Assembly: GCA_002335605.1 (NCBI GenBank)
Contig: BEDY01000002.1
Span: forward strand, 124,001 to 188,000
Reading direction: 5' to 3'
DNA: 64,000 nucleotides
Origin: Prillingera fragicola
Lineage: Eukaryota; Basidiomycota; Tremellomycetes; Trichosporonales; Trichosporonaceae
The notes under the pieces were generated by a model. It saw only the letters and a list, made by a program, of their open reading frames with translations. It was not told the DNA's origin and did no database searches. Positions 43,811 through 55,593 of the stretch are shown in pieces (within the stretch, counting starts at the first letter, position 1; every line of letters begins with the position of its first letter). The position numbers were made by a program, and so were the translations under genes.

Positions 43811-44842
43811 GTTTGCTGTGGTGAGTAGGTTTGGTGGGAAAGGGGATGAGAAGATGAGATGGGACAAGAATCGTGGGTCGGACAGGCCTTTTAAGCGCTA
43901 ATCTTGGCCCATTGGTAGTGTTGAGAATGCTGGCGTGTTCTGCAGGCTTGGAGATCCCATCCGAGGTATGTTTGTCATTCTCCCAGCACGACGTCAGCCA
44001 TGACGGCACTGCTGTCAATTGAGTGGAGGGTGGAGCGAGAGGTCTCGAGATAGAACTTAAAAGTGGAGGTGGATCAGGTGGAGGCGAGCAGAGTTGCCGA
44101 GCTGGGTTGCCGGTTGTTCTAGAACACGTTCATGCTCAGTCAGCAGGGCTTGATACGAGGTGTGGGAAGGGTGCGTGACAGAGCCAGACGATAAGCGTGC
44201 AGGTATGTCGCATAAACGAGGCTGTTGTCTGTGTGAGAAGCTGAGGAGAGCAATGGGTAGTAACCCATCTCGGCAATCAAACCGGCAGATCGCCTCCACC
44301 CTCCACCACACTCCACCTACATGTCATGTAGTCTGCACCATCGACACCTTCTGGGACATTCGTTCCATACACACCACGACAGAGCAGCTTACTCAGCCAC
44401 TGGGAGGTGAGGAGTACCTTACTCATTAAGAAAATATAAGCTGGCACGGCGCGACCAAATCAGTGGGAGCTGGCACGGTTCAGAACTGGCCACAAATGAC
44501 GCCAGGTTCCAACGGCCACGATGGATATGAAGGCAACCTCTTAAAGCAAGCTTAAACACGTATCAATGCCCAAGCCGCGGCATCCACACCAACACCGATA
44601 CCCGATCCCCGCACCGCCCACGCCTGCCGAACCCCTCTTGGCCATCGCTTCCGGCGGCCAACCTTTCGCCGGACGCCGAACCCCCCCTGCACCCAACTCC
44701 AAGCTGGCGATATACAGGTTTTGGCATTTGTACAGTCTACAACACTCGTCTCACTGACGAGAAACGGCAAAGAACCCAACTCAGTCGTCTGCTACTTAAT
44801 ATCTCGCACCAAGCCCCCTCGCGCTACACGCACGCCAACCGC
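43811..44842. other. Intergenic region between DJ-1 gene and Zn2Cys6 gene
   Basis: 1 kb with the DJ-1 promoter and the 3' flank of the regulator ending at 44843. No gene or repeat recognised. Confidence 0.4.
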
Positions 44843-47352
44843 CTATCGCGTAAGGTCATCCCACCCTTCGCCGGTCAAGAACGCAAACGGATCGTCGGTC
44901 CCGACATTACTCTCTCCCAGTAAATTAGCCAACGCCTGCGGATCGTCAAACAGCGCCGGACTGCCCGCCCCGACCGCGCCGCCGGTATAGTCGAACAACA
45001 CGCCGCCCTGTACGCCGCCCTGTGCGTTGTGGTGGTTCCCGAACGCCGGCGGGGGCATGCTGGTGTGATGCTGCGTGTGGCCGTTGGTCTGTGGGCCCGT
45101 GGAGGTGCTCCGCGAGTCGGAGGCTTCGTGACGCAGTGAACTCTCGGCGTACGGCGGGATGGGCTGGGCGCCGAGCGCGACGGTACCATTGATGTGGCGC
45201 TGCATGGCCGCTTCGAGCTGGGAGGCGATGATCTGGATGCCGCGGCGGATGCCTGGTCCTTGGCCCGCTGCGTGTTCCAGAAACGTGAGACCGAGCTGCA
45301 CCCGCTTGAGCGCTTCTTCCTGCGTGTGGTGGTCGCCAATCTTGAGCAGAATGACGTCGACGCCCGCAGCGAGGTAGGTCGAGTACATGAGCAGGTAGAT
45401 CATGTTGACGTTGCCGTACGTGTTGCACCACAGGGTGACGATTTCGTTAATGTCGATGGCGGCTGTGCGGCACACGTCGAGCGAGCTGGAGGTGATGCCT
45501 GACGGCTGGTTCCGGACAGTCAGGAGGGGGCGGTACAGAAGCACCTTCATGCAGTGGTAGAGGAGGCTGCAGTGTGAGTCCAAGGTTTCGGCAGGGACTC
45601 ACTTGACGATAACAACATTCACAGGTGGACAAAACTCTGGCAAGTTTCCCGTCTCGAGCTTGATACTCCTCGGCAGGTCTGCACGCCACTGCGAAAGCTT
45701 TTCGTCTGCACTCCTAATAAACGCAACACTGCGCGCATGCGGCCGGTGCGGCGAGTACATGTTGACCAGGATACTCTCCAGGATCATGTGCAGCTCGGTA
45801 TAGTAGCGCAACACAAACGTCGTGCGCGCCATGGTGTGCGGGTAGGCGAGCACTAGGCGCAGGTGGCCACCGCCGGGAAAGTAGGGACGCCATTCCCACG
45901 CTTCGTCGGCGCTGTCGCTCAGAGTTACTTTGGGGACCGAGTTGGGGCGGCAGGTCAGCGCCGGTTCGCGGCCCATGCCTAGTGAGAGAGTCTTGTCCCA
46001 GCAGTACGCTGCAGCGTTAGCCACTACGCGCTCAAGTGTGAGTGGGGAGATTAGGTTGGAGAGGGACCAGGCACATCTGACTTGAGCTGGGTGGCGAACC
46101 ACACAATGCCCTGCTCACTCCTGCCCGCTCACAGACTCACCAGACCAGTACAGCTTGACTCGCATCTCGCGCTCCTCCTGCTCAAGCGCCTCGTCCAAAT
46201 TCGGGTCCTCGATGGCCAAGTGGATGCCGAGGTCCTGGATCATCCTGATCCCAAGGCCAGTAAAGAACCATGCCTGGGTGTGCTCGCCTTGAGCGCACCG
46301 CGTGCCGGCGAGCGACAACAGCGCCTCTGTCGACGTTAGCTTGGTCGTTTGGGGAAAGTGAGACACGGTTGCTGCGCTGGGCGCTAGCGGCTGTTTGGCC
46401 GGCGAGCAGGGACTCACGAGCATTGACAATGCTGCTGGGCTTGCAGAGCTCTTCGGCGATCATGGACATGATGATCCCCATGTACCGGGCCTGGCGGGCT
46501 TCGCGCTCGCGCTGGTCGAGGTGTGGGGAGAAGCGCGCTCCTGACAGGTATACCACCAGGAGGAGGAGGTCGGAAAAGTATGGGCCGTGGTAGGCCATGT
46601 CGCCTGCCGTCAGCCACATCGATGCCCAAGCACTTACGAAGAAATGTATTCCTAATTACCACAGCGGTAGACGGACTAGCCCAGCAAAAGTACGCATCAA
46701 TCATGCTCTCCCCCTCGTCGGGACTCGCATACTTGTGCTTCATGCGCGTCAACCGCCGAACCTCGGCTTCGTTGTATGCCGTATGCGCGTCATTCAACAC
46801 TTGCTGAGACGCAGCACTCGTGCGTGGCGAGGGGTCGAGACTCGGCGCGTCGTCGTGCATGCTCGTCTCGCCGTGGTACACTGGCCGCTCGTCCGTGCCG
46901 AGCGTGAAGCGCGGCGGCTCCATCTCTTCTTCACTGCCATCGCTGCCTGGGGCCGCAGTGAGGGGCGCAAGGTTGAGGGCATTCTCAATCCGCCGCAGCC
47001 GACGCTCTAGAAACGCACGCGCTTCCGGGTCGGTTTCCCCATTGCTGCTGCCTGGCGCGTGCGCTGCGGCGGCTGTCCCGTTTGTCGATCCGGCTGTCGA
47101 CGCTGCGGCGTGCGACCGCCTCGGCCGTCCTGCGCGTGTGGGGAACTCGCACTCGATGGCCGCCGTCTTGCAGGCGCGACAGGGGGGGTTGTCGGCGTCT
47201 ACGCAGCGGATCTTGCGTGCTTTGCACGGCTGGGGTTGTTAGCAAGGGCAAGAGGTGTTACTCACGAGACAGGCTTGGGCATATGGGCGTTTCTTGTACG
47301 AGTAGGGTTTGACATCGTTGGAGGTGTCATTCGTGTGGTGCATGGCTGGCAT
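44843..47352 (-). CDS. Zn2Cys6 transcription factor
   Basis: Six exons: 47352-47266, 47229-46638, 46603-46418, 46326-46141, 46008-45603, 45566-44843; 726 residues. The cluster spans residues 28-56 as C-x2-C-x6-C-x7-C-x2-C-x6-C, split by the first intron after ACL. A GRPRR nuclear-localisation-like patch follows, then a region reading EARAFLERRLRRIENAL, likely a coiled coil. The middle homology region begins at YFCWASPSTAVV, continues through HGPYFSDLLLLVVYLSGARFS, ALLSLAGTRC and YWSAYCWDKTLSLGMGR, and ends with LLYHCMKVLLYRPLL. The C-terminal ~100 residues are Gly/His/Gln-rich with acidic ends. An intron of 132 nt breaks the middle region. Targets unknown. Confidence 0.87.
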
Positions 47353-47955
47353 GATGCATTGAGGGATAGGCGAAGAGTGCGTGGTTATATAAGGGTGTGA
47401 GTGGATGCGGGATGAGTATGAGCAGTGGAACAGCAGCGAGAGACAGAGAGAGATGGAGATGGAGATGAGAGAGTAGTCGGTTCTTGAGAAATCATAACCG
47501 GCCAATCGTCTCCCGCGTACAATGCAATCGCGTACACATTCCATTTCACAGTTCCGTTGGAACCACGGGGACCCAGAGTTACTCTGCTCAGGAGCCAGCA
47601 GACCCAGCAGAGCAAGCGAGGAGCAGCTCCATGCGATCCATGCTCTGCATGCATCGATACAGCGTCGTGGTAGCTGTTCGGTGTTCGGCATATGCAATCA
47701 CACTTCCCACCCTGTGCCCACATCATTTTGCTTCCGTTACCCCACACTGAACCCTGAATCCCACTCATGCGCCCCTCTGCTCGTCCGCCCGGGTGCACGG
47801 ACCCACCTCGGCCGTATTCAGGGTCCACCCATCCACACACCCTGCGCCCCCTCGTGACCCAGTAAAATGACGAAAAAATCCTAACATCTACACCTCTCAC
47901 AACTCTCCACATCCTACTCCAACTCTTTCTACTCCTCGTACTCTGTCACGCAACA
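47353..47955. other. Divergent intergenic region
   Basis: Carries the regulator promoter and a pyrimidine/A-rich leader-like stretch before 47956. Nothing else recognised. Confidence 0.35.
47385..47392 (-). promoter_or_regulatory. TATA-like element before a Zn2Cys6 gene
   Basis: TTATATAA, palindromic, only ~33 bp upstream of the ATG at 47352. If used, the leader would be very short; it may instead mean translation starts at the second Met (MHHTND). Confidence 0.3.
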
Positions 47956-48168
47956 ATGCAGCCCCTCCGCACCCTCGCACGCAACATCTTTCCCAAGCGC
48001 CACACCCACGTCGCGCGCAACACCATCAACCGCATCCTCGACGCGCACCACCCCACCGCCGCGCCTACTCCGCCCTCAGCATTCGCAGAGTCGAGCTCAG
48101 AGGCAGCAAAGGCTCCAGGCAGGTCATGGCACATTTCTTCGCCAGGCCGCTGCATGTCGGGCATGTAA
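47956..48168 (+). CDS. Possible short protein with mitochondrial-presequence-like N-terminus
   Basis: A 70-residue frame begins at 47956 after a convincing pyrimidine-rich leader (CTACTCC..TGTCACGCAACA). The first ~30 residues are Arg/Asn/Leu-rich and free of acids up to INRILD, like a mitochondrial targeting sequence. It ends at a TAA overlapping a GTAAGC, so the true gene may continue by splicing, but I could not find a good acceptor. No family recognised. On the other strand a weakly coding-looking frame also exists (48065-48541). Low certainty. Confidence 0.3.
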   Translation: MQPLRTLARNIFPKRHTHVARNTINRILDAHHPTAAPTPPSAFAESSSEAAKAPGRSWHISSPGRCMSGM

Positions 48169-49394
48169 GCTCTCTGCGCCGACGAGCACGCAGAGCCTCT
48201 TCTCTGTGAAAGAAGGGGAAACTTACTGCGCTCCTGCTCGTGCGACCCATATCGGACACGTCCGACTCCACGCCCACCCTCAGCATGCCATCGCCCACGA
48301 GGCGCTGGCCACGTCCTAGTGTACTGTACATCGACATCAAAACGACTATGAACGTCCCCACCCCCTTTCTTCCAGCGCAGGCCACGTACCGCGCATGGAT
48401 GGCAGTGATGCGCTGCGCGCTCGCTCCAACACCCAAAACGAAAGCCCCACGATTTCTCCTTTCCAGGCTCCTACCAACCTCTTCACCTGTCGCTCGCCAC
48501 GCCCGCCGCGCAGTATGCCCCTTTATCCACTTGTTTCCCACCGACTGTGCACGGTTCTGCGACTCGAGGCGACTCGTTCACTATTGTTAATCCCACCGGG
48601 ACCTGGCGCGTAACGCCTAATTGTTCATTGTAGCACCAGCATGTATTTACACTCGTTCTCTTTCCTCTCAGAGATGCCAGTCCAAGCGGCGCAAGCCAGC
48701 AGAGGCAGTGCGAGCTGGAGGGGGTTAGAGCACCTGGGTGGAAATGCTAGCTCCACCTTGAGGCCGGAGCTTGGTGCGGGGGAAGAGGGGCGGATAAACC
48801 GTCACTGGGGAGTTTACCCAGCACAGAGCGTGTGGCAGAGGCTATAGCTACTGTTCAGGCGTGTGCTTTGGAGTCGTGAAACGATGAAGCTGGAGACCGC
48901 GGCCGTGGTTGAGCTAGGTGAGAGTCGACTCTGGCAGTGACATTGGAGGTTCCAAGTCGCCGAGTTGGCGTCTCCGAGATCGAGATGAGCATTCCTCGGC
49001 GTTGAGCCTCGGTATCGCGGATTTGCGAGTCGGTATTGATATCGCTAACTACAGCTGCTCGACACATACGTTCGTTAGGTGCTGATCAGCTGATGGACGC
49101 GGGTGCTGCCCGACGAGGTACGGCGGTGAGGCGTAGAGGCCGAGGAGGGAACGAGGACGAGTAGCATGAGGGGCGGTTATGTGGAGCCGGGCAGTCGCTC
49201 GAGCTGAGATGCGGAAAAGTTGGCAGGTGATGCTTGACATGTCGTCGACGTCGGCTTGCTCTCTTCGTTACAAGTCACACTTCACGAGCCACCAGCTTGC
49301 TGAACGTGGCGCTCCAACCTGTTCGGCAGACACCCGAGCCGCCCAGCAAGTCTCCAGTATCCAAAACCAATACCATGCAAATAGCTACAACCAT
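48169..49394. other. Intergenic region before SCOT 3' end
   Basis: 1.2 kb, no supported gene. The plus-strand frame at 49179-49859 overlaps SCOT antisense and is rejected. Confidence 0.35.
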
Positions 49395-51220
49395 CTAGAC
49401 GTCGACAACCTTCAAATCCTTTGCGACCGCAAAGTCGGCCCCCGTCTTGGCCTTGACCTCCTCGAGCGTGACCCCGGGCATGAGCTCGATGAGGGTCATG
49501 CTGCCTGCTTTCCTGTCGACGTCGAACACGGCCTGCACGTCAGCTCTCTCCGGGCAAAGGCAACTTACAAGATCCGTGATAATCATGCTAACACACCGCG
49601 CACCAGTCAAAGGCAGGCTGCACGTCTTCAAAATCTTGGGGTTGCCCTTCTTGTCGCAGTGGTCCATGACGATGATAACCTTTGTCGCGTCCGGGGACGA
49701 CACCAGGTCCATCGCGCCGCCCATGCCCTTGACGAGCTTTCCGGGGATGATCCAGTTGGCGAGGTCGCCCGCCGAGCTCACCTCCATCGCGCCGAGGATG
49801 GCCACGTCAATGTGTCCGCCGCGGATCATTGCAAACGAGTCGTCAGAGCCAAACACTGATGCACCCGGCTGGAGCGTCACTGCGTCGTTAGTTCCTCCTA
49901 CTCGGCGCACTCGGCGCACTCACCAGTCTCCTTGCCCGCGTTGATGATATCGGCGTCGACCTCGGCCTTGGTCGGCAGCGGTCCCATGCCAAGAATACCG
50001 TTCTCGCTCTGCAGCCACACCTTGCGCCCGCCGAGGTGGTTGGGGATCAGCGTCGGGATTCCAATACCGAGGTTGACGTAGTAGCCGTCCTTGAGCTCTT
50101 GGGCTGCGCGCTGCGTTGTCAGTTGGGACTTGAGCGGACTTGGCAGAGGCCGGACGAACCTTGACGACCATCTCGCGCTTGGCCTTTGACTCGCTCTTGC
50201 CCGCGGCGTCCTCGGCTCCAGGCTCGGCCGCGAGGGTGACGTTCTCAATCTCCTTCTCCGTCGTGGCCTTGACGATCCGGTCGACGTAGATGCCCGGCAG
50301 GTGGATTTCCATAGGGTTCAGCGAGCCAATGGGGACAATCTCCTCAGCCTTGCGAGTCAGCAAACTCCAGCGACACGGCAGACTCGGGTTGGGAAACCTA
50401 CCTCGACGATAGTGAGCTTGGCACCCTTGGCCATGGCGCCGGAAAAGTTGTGCGCGGTATACCTGAAGACGGCGTTACCGGCCTCGTCGACCTTCCAAGC
50501 GCGGATGAGCGCGACGTCACCCGCGATCGCCTCTTCGAGGATATACTCGCGGCCCTTGAAGGTCGCACGCGGACGCTTGTCGGGGTACCCGGACGGCTGG
50601 GGTGTCAGCACTCTGCTCACTGTTCTGCGGGGTCGCGCGCACTCACTGTTCCGTCGGGCCCGTTCTTGCACGGCACGCCGGCGAGCTCTACGGCAGTGTT
50701 GAGACCCGTGGGGGTGTAGAAGGCCGGGATGCCCGCTCCGGCCGCGCGGACACGCTCCGCGAGCGTGCCCTGCGGGGTGAGTTCCATTTCAATCTGGCCA
50801 GAAAGGTACATTTTCTCTAGCATCTTGGAGCTGTGCGCGTCAGCTCGATGTCGGCAGGTAGTGCGGGTTGCTAAGGGAAACTCACGCTCCGACGTAGCTG
50901 GCAATCAACTTTGCGAGCTGGCCAGTCTTGAGGAGGCGGCCGAGGCCCTTTTCCTCGACACCGGCATTGTTCGACACGGCGGTCAGGTTGGTGACGTCCT
51001 TGCGCTGGGAGAGGGCCTGGAGGAGCGTCTCGGGGATACCGCACAGACCGAAACCGCCCGTGAGCAGCGTGTCGCCGGTCTTTACTGCCTCGAGCGCTGC
51101 CGCGGGGGAAGGGTAGACTTTGGAGATGGAAGACGACGAGGTGGACGCGTGGCGGAGGAGGGTGAGCGTTGCCGACGCAGACGCGCGGGCGCGGAGGGGG
51201 GCACGCAGAGCAGCGAGCAT
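49395..51220 (-). CDS. Mitochondrial succinyl-CoA:3-oxoacid CoA-transferase (SCOT)
   Basis: Seven exons: 51220-50886, 50830-50647, 50596-50402, 50348-50160, 50110-49924, 49879-49569, 49532-49395; 512 residues, matching the fused alpha-beta SCOT of eukaryotes. A presequence rich in Arg/Ala/Ser ([15 protein letters not shown]) precedes the alpha part: [18 protein letters not shown], and [12 protein letters not shown]. The beta part holds [13 protein letters not shown] and catalytic Glu337 in [10 protein letters not shown], then [16 protein letters not shown] and HCDKKGNP. The enzyme activates acetoacetate with succinyl-CoA. Related enzymes act on 3-oxoadipate at the end of aromatic catabolism, so that role is also conceivable here. 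A ~40-residue Glu/Ala/Lys-rich inter-domain linker (around residue 275-300) is normal for the family. Confidence 0.93.
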
Positions 51221-52207
51221 GGTTGAGCGATGAAAGATGGAGAGGGGGAGATGCGTGATCCCGTATCTGGGGGCTTGGCCTATATAACTGTTTGACTCGG
51301 CGTTCGGGGACTGGTGCCACCCGAAGAGCGCCGCGCTCGAATGAGCTACTCGTACAGCAAAGAGGAGGACCTCGCTGGAGGGATCACTGAATGGCTTACC
51401 CGGCCGTCCAGCTGGGCCGGTGGGGTCGGTCCGTCCGAGCAATGGGTGAGATGTAGAGGCTTACACCATCCATGGCAAAGAGGTGAACAGTGGATGTGGA
51501 GGCGGGGAAGTGGTTTATCCGCTGCTTGGTTTAGCCATTTGTTGATCTCCTATGGGCTTTGGATTGGCCGGTGAGCAGCGTCTTTATCAGCTGTGCCAGT
51601 TACATATGTAGTGAGCAGCATGCCAGCGGTCATGTATTAGTGAATGGCTGCCGTGATAGGAACAGGCATGTCGTCGATCAATGTGAGGGTCACAGCCCCA
51701 GGGGGTGATTGCGGCTGCCAGGCGGAGATGATGCTCCAGGATGCGTCTGTTCAACTTGGCTTGCAATGTCGATTGGCTGCAGTACAAGTGGAGCCCTTTT
51801 TTCCGTCCAGGTCCATCTGGGATGTGGCATGCAATCCTGATCATTGGCCTGAACCGCGAGAGCAAGCTGCAGGCTGCCAGCGACCAAGAGCTGTGCACGC
51901 TGCTATCCTGGCTTCTGCACCACCAGACCAAGGTAGAAAAGATGGAGATAGTTCACCTACTTGCTATGTAGTATTCTTTTGTGCAAGGAGAGCCGTGTGT
52001 GAGCTGGTGAAGAGTATAAGAGATGTGAGATGTCGATGAGGATGATGGACGACGAGGTGGAGCCCCATGGGAGATGGTGCCTGGAGTTGCCACCCAACAT
52101 CAGCAACTCGCCTGTCATTCATGATCTCTCATTCGCTCTTCTTGCTCTTATTCTCTCTGTCGCAAAGACAAGTCCCCGGGATAGAGGCAGAACGTGAAAC
52201 CTGCGGA
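51221..52207. other. Divergent intergenic region SCOT / F-box-like gene
   Basis: SCOT promoter with TATA at 51281-51288; pyrimidine-rich leader before 52208. Nothing else recognised. Confidence 0.4.
51281..51288 (-). promoter_or_regulatory. TATA box of the SCOT gene
   Basis: AGTTATATA on the coding strand, ~60 bp upstream of the ATG at 51220. Confidence 0.45.
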
Positions 52208-53428
52208 ATGGCCTCCCTCACTACTCCGGTAGACAGCAGCTCGACCATGGCCGTTCCAACCCATCACCCCCACCGCGGCATCCTCGACCTGGCAATGTAT
52301 CCGCACATCCGCGACGCAGTCCTTTCCCAAGCACCACCCAGCACTTGGCCATCTCTTCGCGCCTGCTCCACAGAGTACCGCGACCTCATGGAACCCAAGC
52401 TCTACGGGCACATTGCGCTACAGGTCGAACCCTCCACTGGTGCCCTGTCGCTCGTGTCCCCGCTCGGATCGCGTCTCCCCGGCTTGCAGTGGGGACGTAC
52501 CAACCCCCGCGCCCATGTTCTCACCCTCTCAAGGCTCAAGCATGTGCAGGTGCTCGACACCCCGCATGACCACGCGCATGGGAGCTATGTGGACTGGGAC
52601 CCACCCGATGGCTTCCACGGCCCTGCCGCCCTGTTTGCTGCGCTGCCTACAGAGTTGCAAATGCTTCGGATTGGCACAAAGGGGGACTGGCCTACGTCTC
52701 TAGCTGGTCTTGGAGCGCGTGCAGCAACGACAGTGGTGTTCAGGTCTCCGCGGCTCACACCGGAGCGACCAAGACCGCAGCGGAGTACACGGAGTGTAGC
52801 GAATAATGCCCTCAGCTCGCTCGCGGCGGGCTCCAACACTCTCGTCACAGCAATCACTTACCACCCAGACACGGCAAAGTCTGGAGCCCTCTTGCGCGCC
52901 CGCCTGCATATTCCCCTCCATGACGGCGCGTCCTCGATCTCTCTCCGTTCCATGACCCTCATCTTCATCCCCCGCCGCGACGACACTCTCCGCCCCAACG
53001 AGCTCACTCGGGTACCTGCTTGGGGGCTGCAACCGGGTGCACCTCCATGGGCCAACCCGGGCGTTGGGCTGCTCGGGCAGCTCATCCTCCCTCCGGCGCG
53101 GTACCCGCACATGGTGAGCTACACGTTCGTTGGATTGGACGAACTGGACGACGTGATGCTGGGCCTCTTCCCCGGAGACCTGCCCGCGGACCGCTCCCGG
53201 CTCGACGTTATCATGGACCGCCTTGAAGCCATGTACGAGAGCATGATGGAGCACGACTTCATCGGCCAAGATGCGTTTTTCGGGCCTAGCCGGCGGCGCA
53301 CGGGGATTGATAAGGGCTTTTTCAAGCTCTACTCGCGTGCAGAGTATCGCGCCGTCGTTGGGGCCGAGCGGTACGATCTCGAGGTCCTGCCGGTCGGGTG
53401 GCGCGGGGAGACATGCCGATGGATCTAA
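52208..53428 (+). CDS. Orphan protein with F-box-like N-terminus
   Basis: A single-exon frame; I start at ATG 52208 (406 residues). The frame is open to 52067, but that region is CTCTTCTTGCTC-type leader sequence and reads as an artificial hydrophobic peptide. ATG 52247 is another candidate. Residues 15-60 (GILDLAMYPHIRDAVLS, WPSLRACSTEYRDLMEPKLYGHI) resemble the degenerate F-box-like repeats of Tremellomycete orphan families: a helix, then a Leu/Cys pattern ending in 'KLYGHI'. The rest has alternating beta/helix character ending in VGWRGETCRWI with no other motif. Possibly a substrate adaptor; the F-box reading is tentative. Intronless, unlike most neighbours. Confidence 0.6.
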   Translation: MASLTTPVDSSSTMAVPTHHPHRGILDLAMYPHIRDAVLSQAPPSTWPSLRACSTEYRDLMEPKLYGHIALQVEPSTGALSLVSPLGSRLPGLQWGRTNPRAHVLTLSRLKHVQVLDTPHDHAHGSYVDWDPPDGFHGPAALFAALPTELQMLRIGTKGDWPTSLAGLGARAATTVVFRSPRLTPERPRPQRSTRSVANNALSSLAAGSNTLVTAITYHPDTAKSGALLRARLHIPLHDGASSISLRSMTLIFIPRRDDTLRPNELTRVPAWGLQPGAPPWANPGVGLLGQLILPPARYPHMVSYTFVGLDELDDVMLGLFPGDLPADRSRLDVIMDRLEAMYESMMEHDFIGQDAFFGPSRRRTGIDKGFFKLYSRAEYRAVVGAERYDLEVLPVGWRGETCRWI

Positions 53429-54036
53429 AAGTTCTGCCTGCGAGCAAGGGAATGTTGTGGGATTCCGGTCGGCCGGGGTCCGAAGTCCGGTCGTGTCCGC
53501 AAACCATGGTGCGACGAGATTGACCGCAACTCGATGCCCATGTGAGGAGCTCTAGGTCAGCGTGCCACACACCACACGCAGAGCGTGCTGCAATGCTGCA
53601 CATGCCACTCGTCGACCTCGCCCAGCGCCCAGCAGTGCTCGTCGAGAGTGACCGACGGTCATGCATGCTCGCACTTCCCGTTGGCGCCAGGACAATTGAG
53701 TGTGAAGATTACGTAACAAGGTAAAACCTCTTTTTGTCCGGGCCATATCTCGGCCTGCTAGAGTCAGCGGGCTCTACTCCTCCGGCCCCCGCAACCGAAA
53801 GAGCCAGGCCAGGCTAGCGCTCAGCTGAGCGAAGCGATGTGAGAGAGAGAGCAGCGAGCGGGAGAGCGGCTGCAGAGAGGGAGCCTAGATTCTGTCTGCG
53901 CGTCATCGCACTTTGCAGTTCTGCAATCACCGACCATAGGTCACAATCTTGGCTCCATCGCTAATCGTCCTCTCTCTCTCTCTCTCTCGCGCATATATCT
54001 CTATTGTACCACTGTCAAATTACAGACGCCGCAATA
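53429..54036. other. Intergenic region with CT microsatellite
   Basis: Contains a CT dinucleotide run at 53970-53988 just before the next gene's leader. No other feature. Confidence 0.4.
53970..53988 (+). repeat. CT dinucleotide run in a gene leader
   Basis: Perfect (TC)n of about 19 nt lying 50-70 bp before the ATG at 54037; such tracts are typical initiator or leader elements here. Confidence 0.7.
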
Positions 54037-54990
54037 ATGGCCTCGTTCGACCCCCTCGGACCCCGCGGCGCCCTCTCCCCCCGACCAGCATTCTACACCT
54101 CTACCGCCACCCCAGCACCACAACTCCAGGCAAAGGCAAAACAACCACAGCACCTGTCGGCCGACCCAATCTCCCTTGCCTTCTACTCGGCAGTAGCTTC
54201 CTCCTCTTGCCCGCGCCAGCCAGCGCAACACTGTTCCCCAGCCCACCAAACACCCATACCCACTCTCCCCCAATCGCACCACACCGCCGCCCATCCCCCA
54301 CCAACACCTACCCACACCACCCTCCCTACACCACAAGTCTCATACCCACCGGGGCTGACAAACCCGCGCACGCGTGTCTGCCCCGCCGACCTCTTGCTGC
54401 CTCTCCGCCGCGACGCCACCCACCCACTAGCAGACAAAAACCTCTACCCATCCCCGGCGTCCGAGACGTCTTCGCTCGGATCCCTCCGAAGCGAACGGAC
54501 CCGCTTCAAGCTCGGCCTCATGGCCCTGTTGTGTCTTCCAAAACAGGTCGAGCGCTCCGTCGTTCTCCGCCTCTTTGAGACTCTGTGGTCGGCGCACGAA
54601 GGCGTAGCGGCCAGCGGCGGCGTGCGCCGAAAATGGCGGCCCGACGAGCGAGAACGCCGCGAGCGCCTAGCCGAGCAGCACGGCCGGCCTGCCAAGCGTC
54701 CCCGCGTCGACCCCGCCGTTGTCATTGAAGAGGAGCGCAAACGGCGTAAAATCGTGCTCGCCGACCTCGTCCGCGGCGACACGACCGCGCGGTATAAAGA
54801 CAAGGCGAGCGTCGGGGGCTGGGCGCGCAGCGTCGCTGAAGCCACGGCCACGGCCACTGCGACAGACACGGCGAGCGGCCCACTCAGCGCCGTGCTGTCC
54901 AGCGGCACTGCAGCTGGCACGAGCCCAAGACTTGATCACGCGCACGCACCGGCACACGCTCCAGCTCACGCTCCAGCTCACGCTGCATGA
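54037..54990 (+). CDS. Orphan basic, Pro/Ala-rich protein with AHAP tail repeats
   Basis: Intronless, 317 residues from MASFDPLG. The first ~160 residues are Pro/Thr/His-rich and disordered. A compact helical part follows (RFKLGLMALLCLPKQVERSVVLRLFETLWSAHEG), then a basic nuclear-type stretch (KWRPDERERRERL, RPAKRPRVD, EEERKRRKIVLAD). The C-terminus carries four AHAP-type repeats (54948-54987). This layout suggests a nuclear, possibly DNA/RNA-associated protein, but no family is recognised. An upstream ATG at 54004 is in frame but sits in the leader. Convergent with another orphan. Confidence 0.55.
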   Translation: MASFDPLGPRGALSPRPAFYTSTATPAPQLQAKAKQPQHLSADPISLAFYSAVASSSCPRQPAQHCSPAHQTPIPTLPQSHHTAAHPPPTPTHTTLPTPQVSYPPGLTNPRTRVCPADLLLPLRRDATHPLADKNLYPSPASETSSLGSLRSERTRFKLGLMALLCLPKQVERSVVLRLFETLWSAHEGVAASGGVRRKWRPDERERRERLAEQHGRPAKRPRVDPAVVIEEERKRRKIVLADLVRGDTTARYKDKASVGGWARSVAEATATATATDTASGPLSAVLSSGTAAGTSPRLDHAHAPAHAPAHAPAHAA

Positions 54991-55593
54991 CCCCGTGCCA
55001 CGATCAGGTGGTGGCGGTCGCAGCCGCCCACCTGCCCTAGTCGCCGGCTTTCGCCAATAAACCTTGAGTGACGCCACACGACCTTATTGTAATCCACCAC
55101 ACCGACCGATCTAACCGACGTGAACCGGACCAGCCGTCATGGTTCTCCCATCATTCCGCCGTGCTTGTTTGCTGCATGCTTGCTGCGTGCTTGCTGCTTG
55201 CATGCTCGCTTGCTTGCCTGCTTGTGCATTTGTCCCCCCCCCCAAGGCTCATGTATGTCGTCCCACTACGTCCCGTCCCACCACATCCATCACGCTTCAA
55301 CGCCCCACACGCATCAAAGCTTGTGATCCAACTACATGTCCTTTACTCCTCCGTACCACCACCATGTATGAACAGTTCAATACCCAGTGCTCTTACCGTT
55401 CCCTGGTTCCCGATCCGTGCCTGCGCCGTCACGGTCGCTATGCGAATACATTGATGGATACACTTACGCAGCCATTACCCATCTATAATCCTCGTTTCTC
55501 AGCCCACCTCGGCTCACAGCGGAACACACACCTCCGGCCCGCCCACCCCCGCCTCCACAAACCCCACCGCACCTCGGTAGCTCGGTCGTTTCT
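54991..55593. other. Convergent intergenic region with TGCT-rich microsatellite
   Basis: Tail-to-tail spacer. Contains an imperfect TGCT/GCTTG repeat (55161-55225) and a run of ten C (55234-55243). No gene. Confidence 0.45.
55161..55243. repeat. Imperfect TGCT microsatellite plus C10 tract
   Basis: GCTTG/TGCT units repeat irregularly to 55225; a homopolymer of ten C follows at 55234-55243. Likely length-variable between strains. Confidence 0.7.

Noticed and set aside
52067..52207. Extension of the F-box-like frame, giving a hydrophobic MISHSLFLLLFSL stretch that mimics a signal peptide
   Set aside because: The hydrophobic codons come from CTCTTCTTGCTC-type pyrimidine-rich leader, as seen before other genes here.
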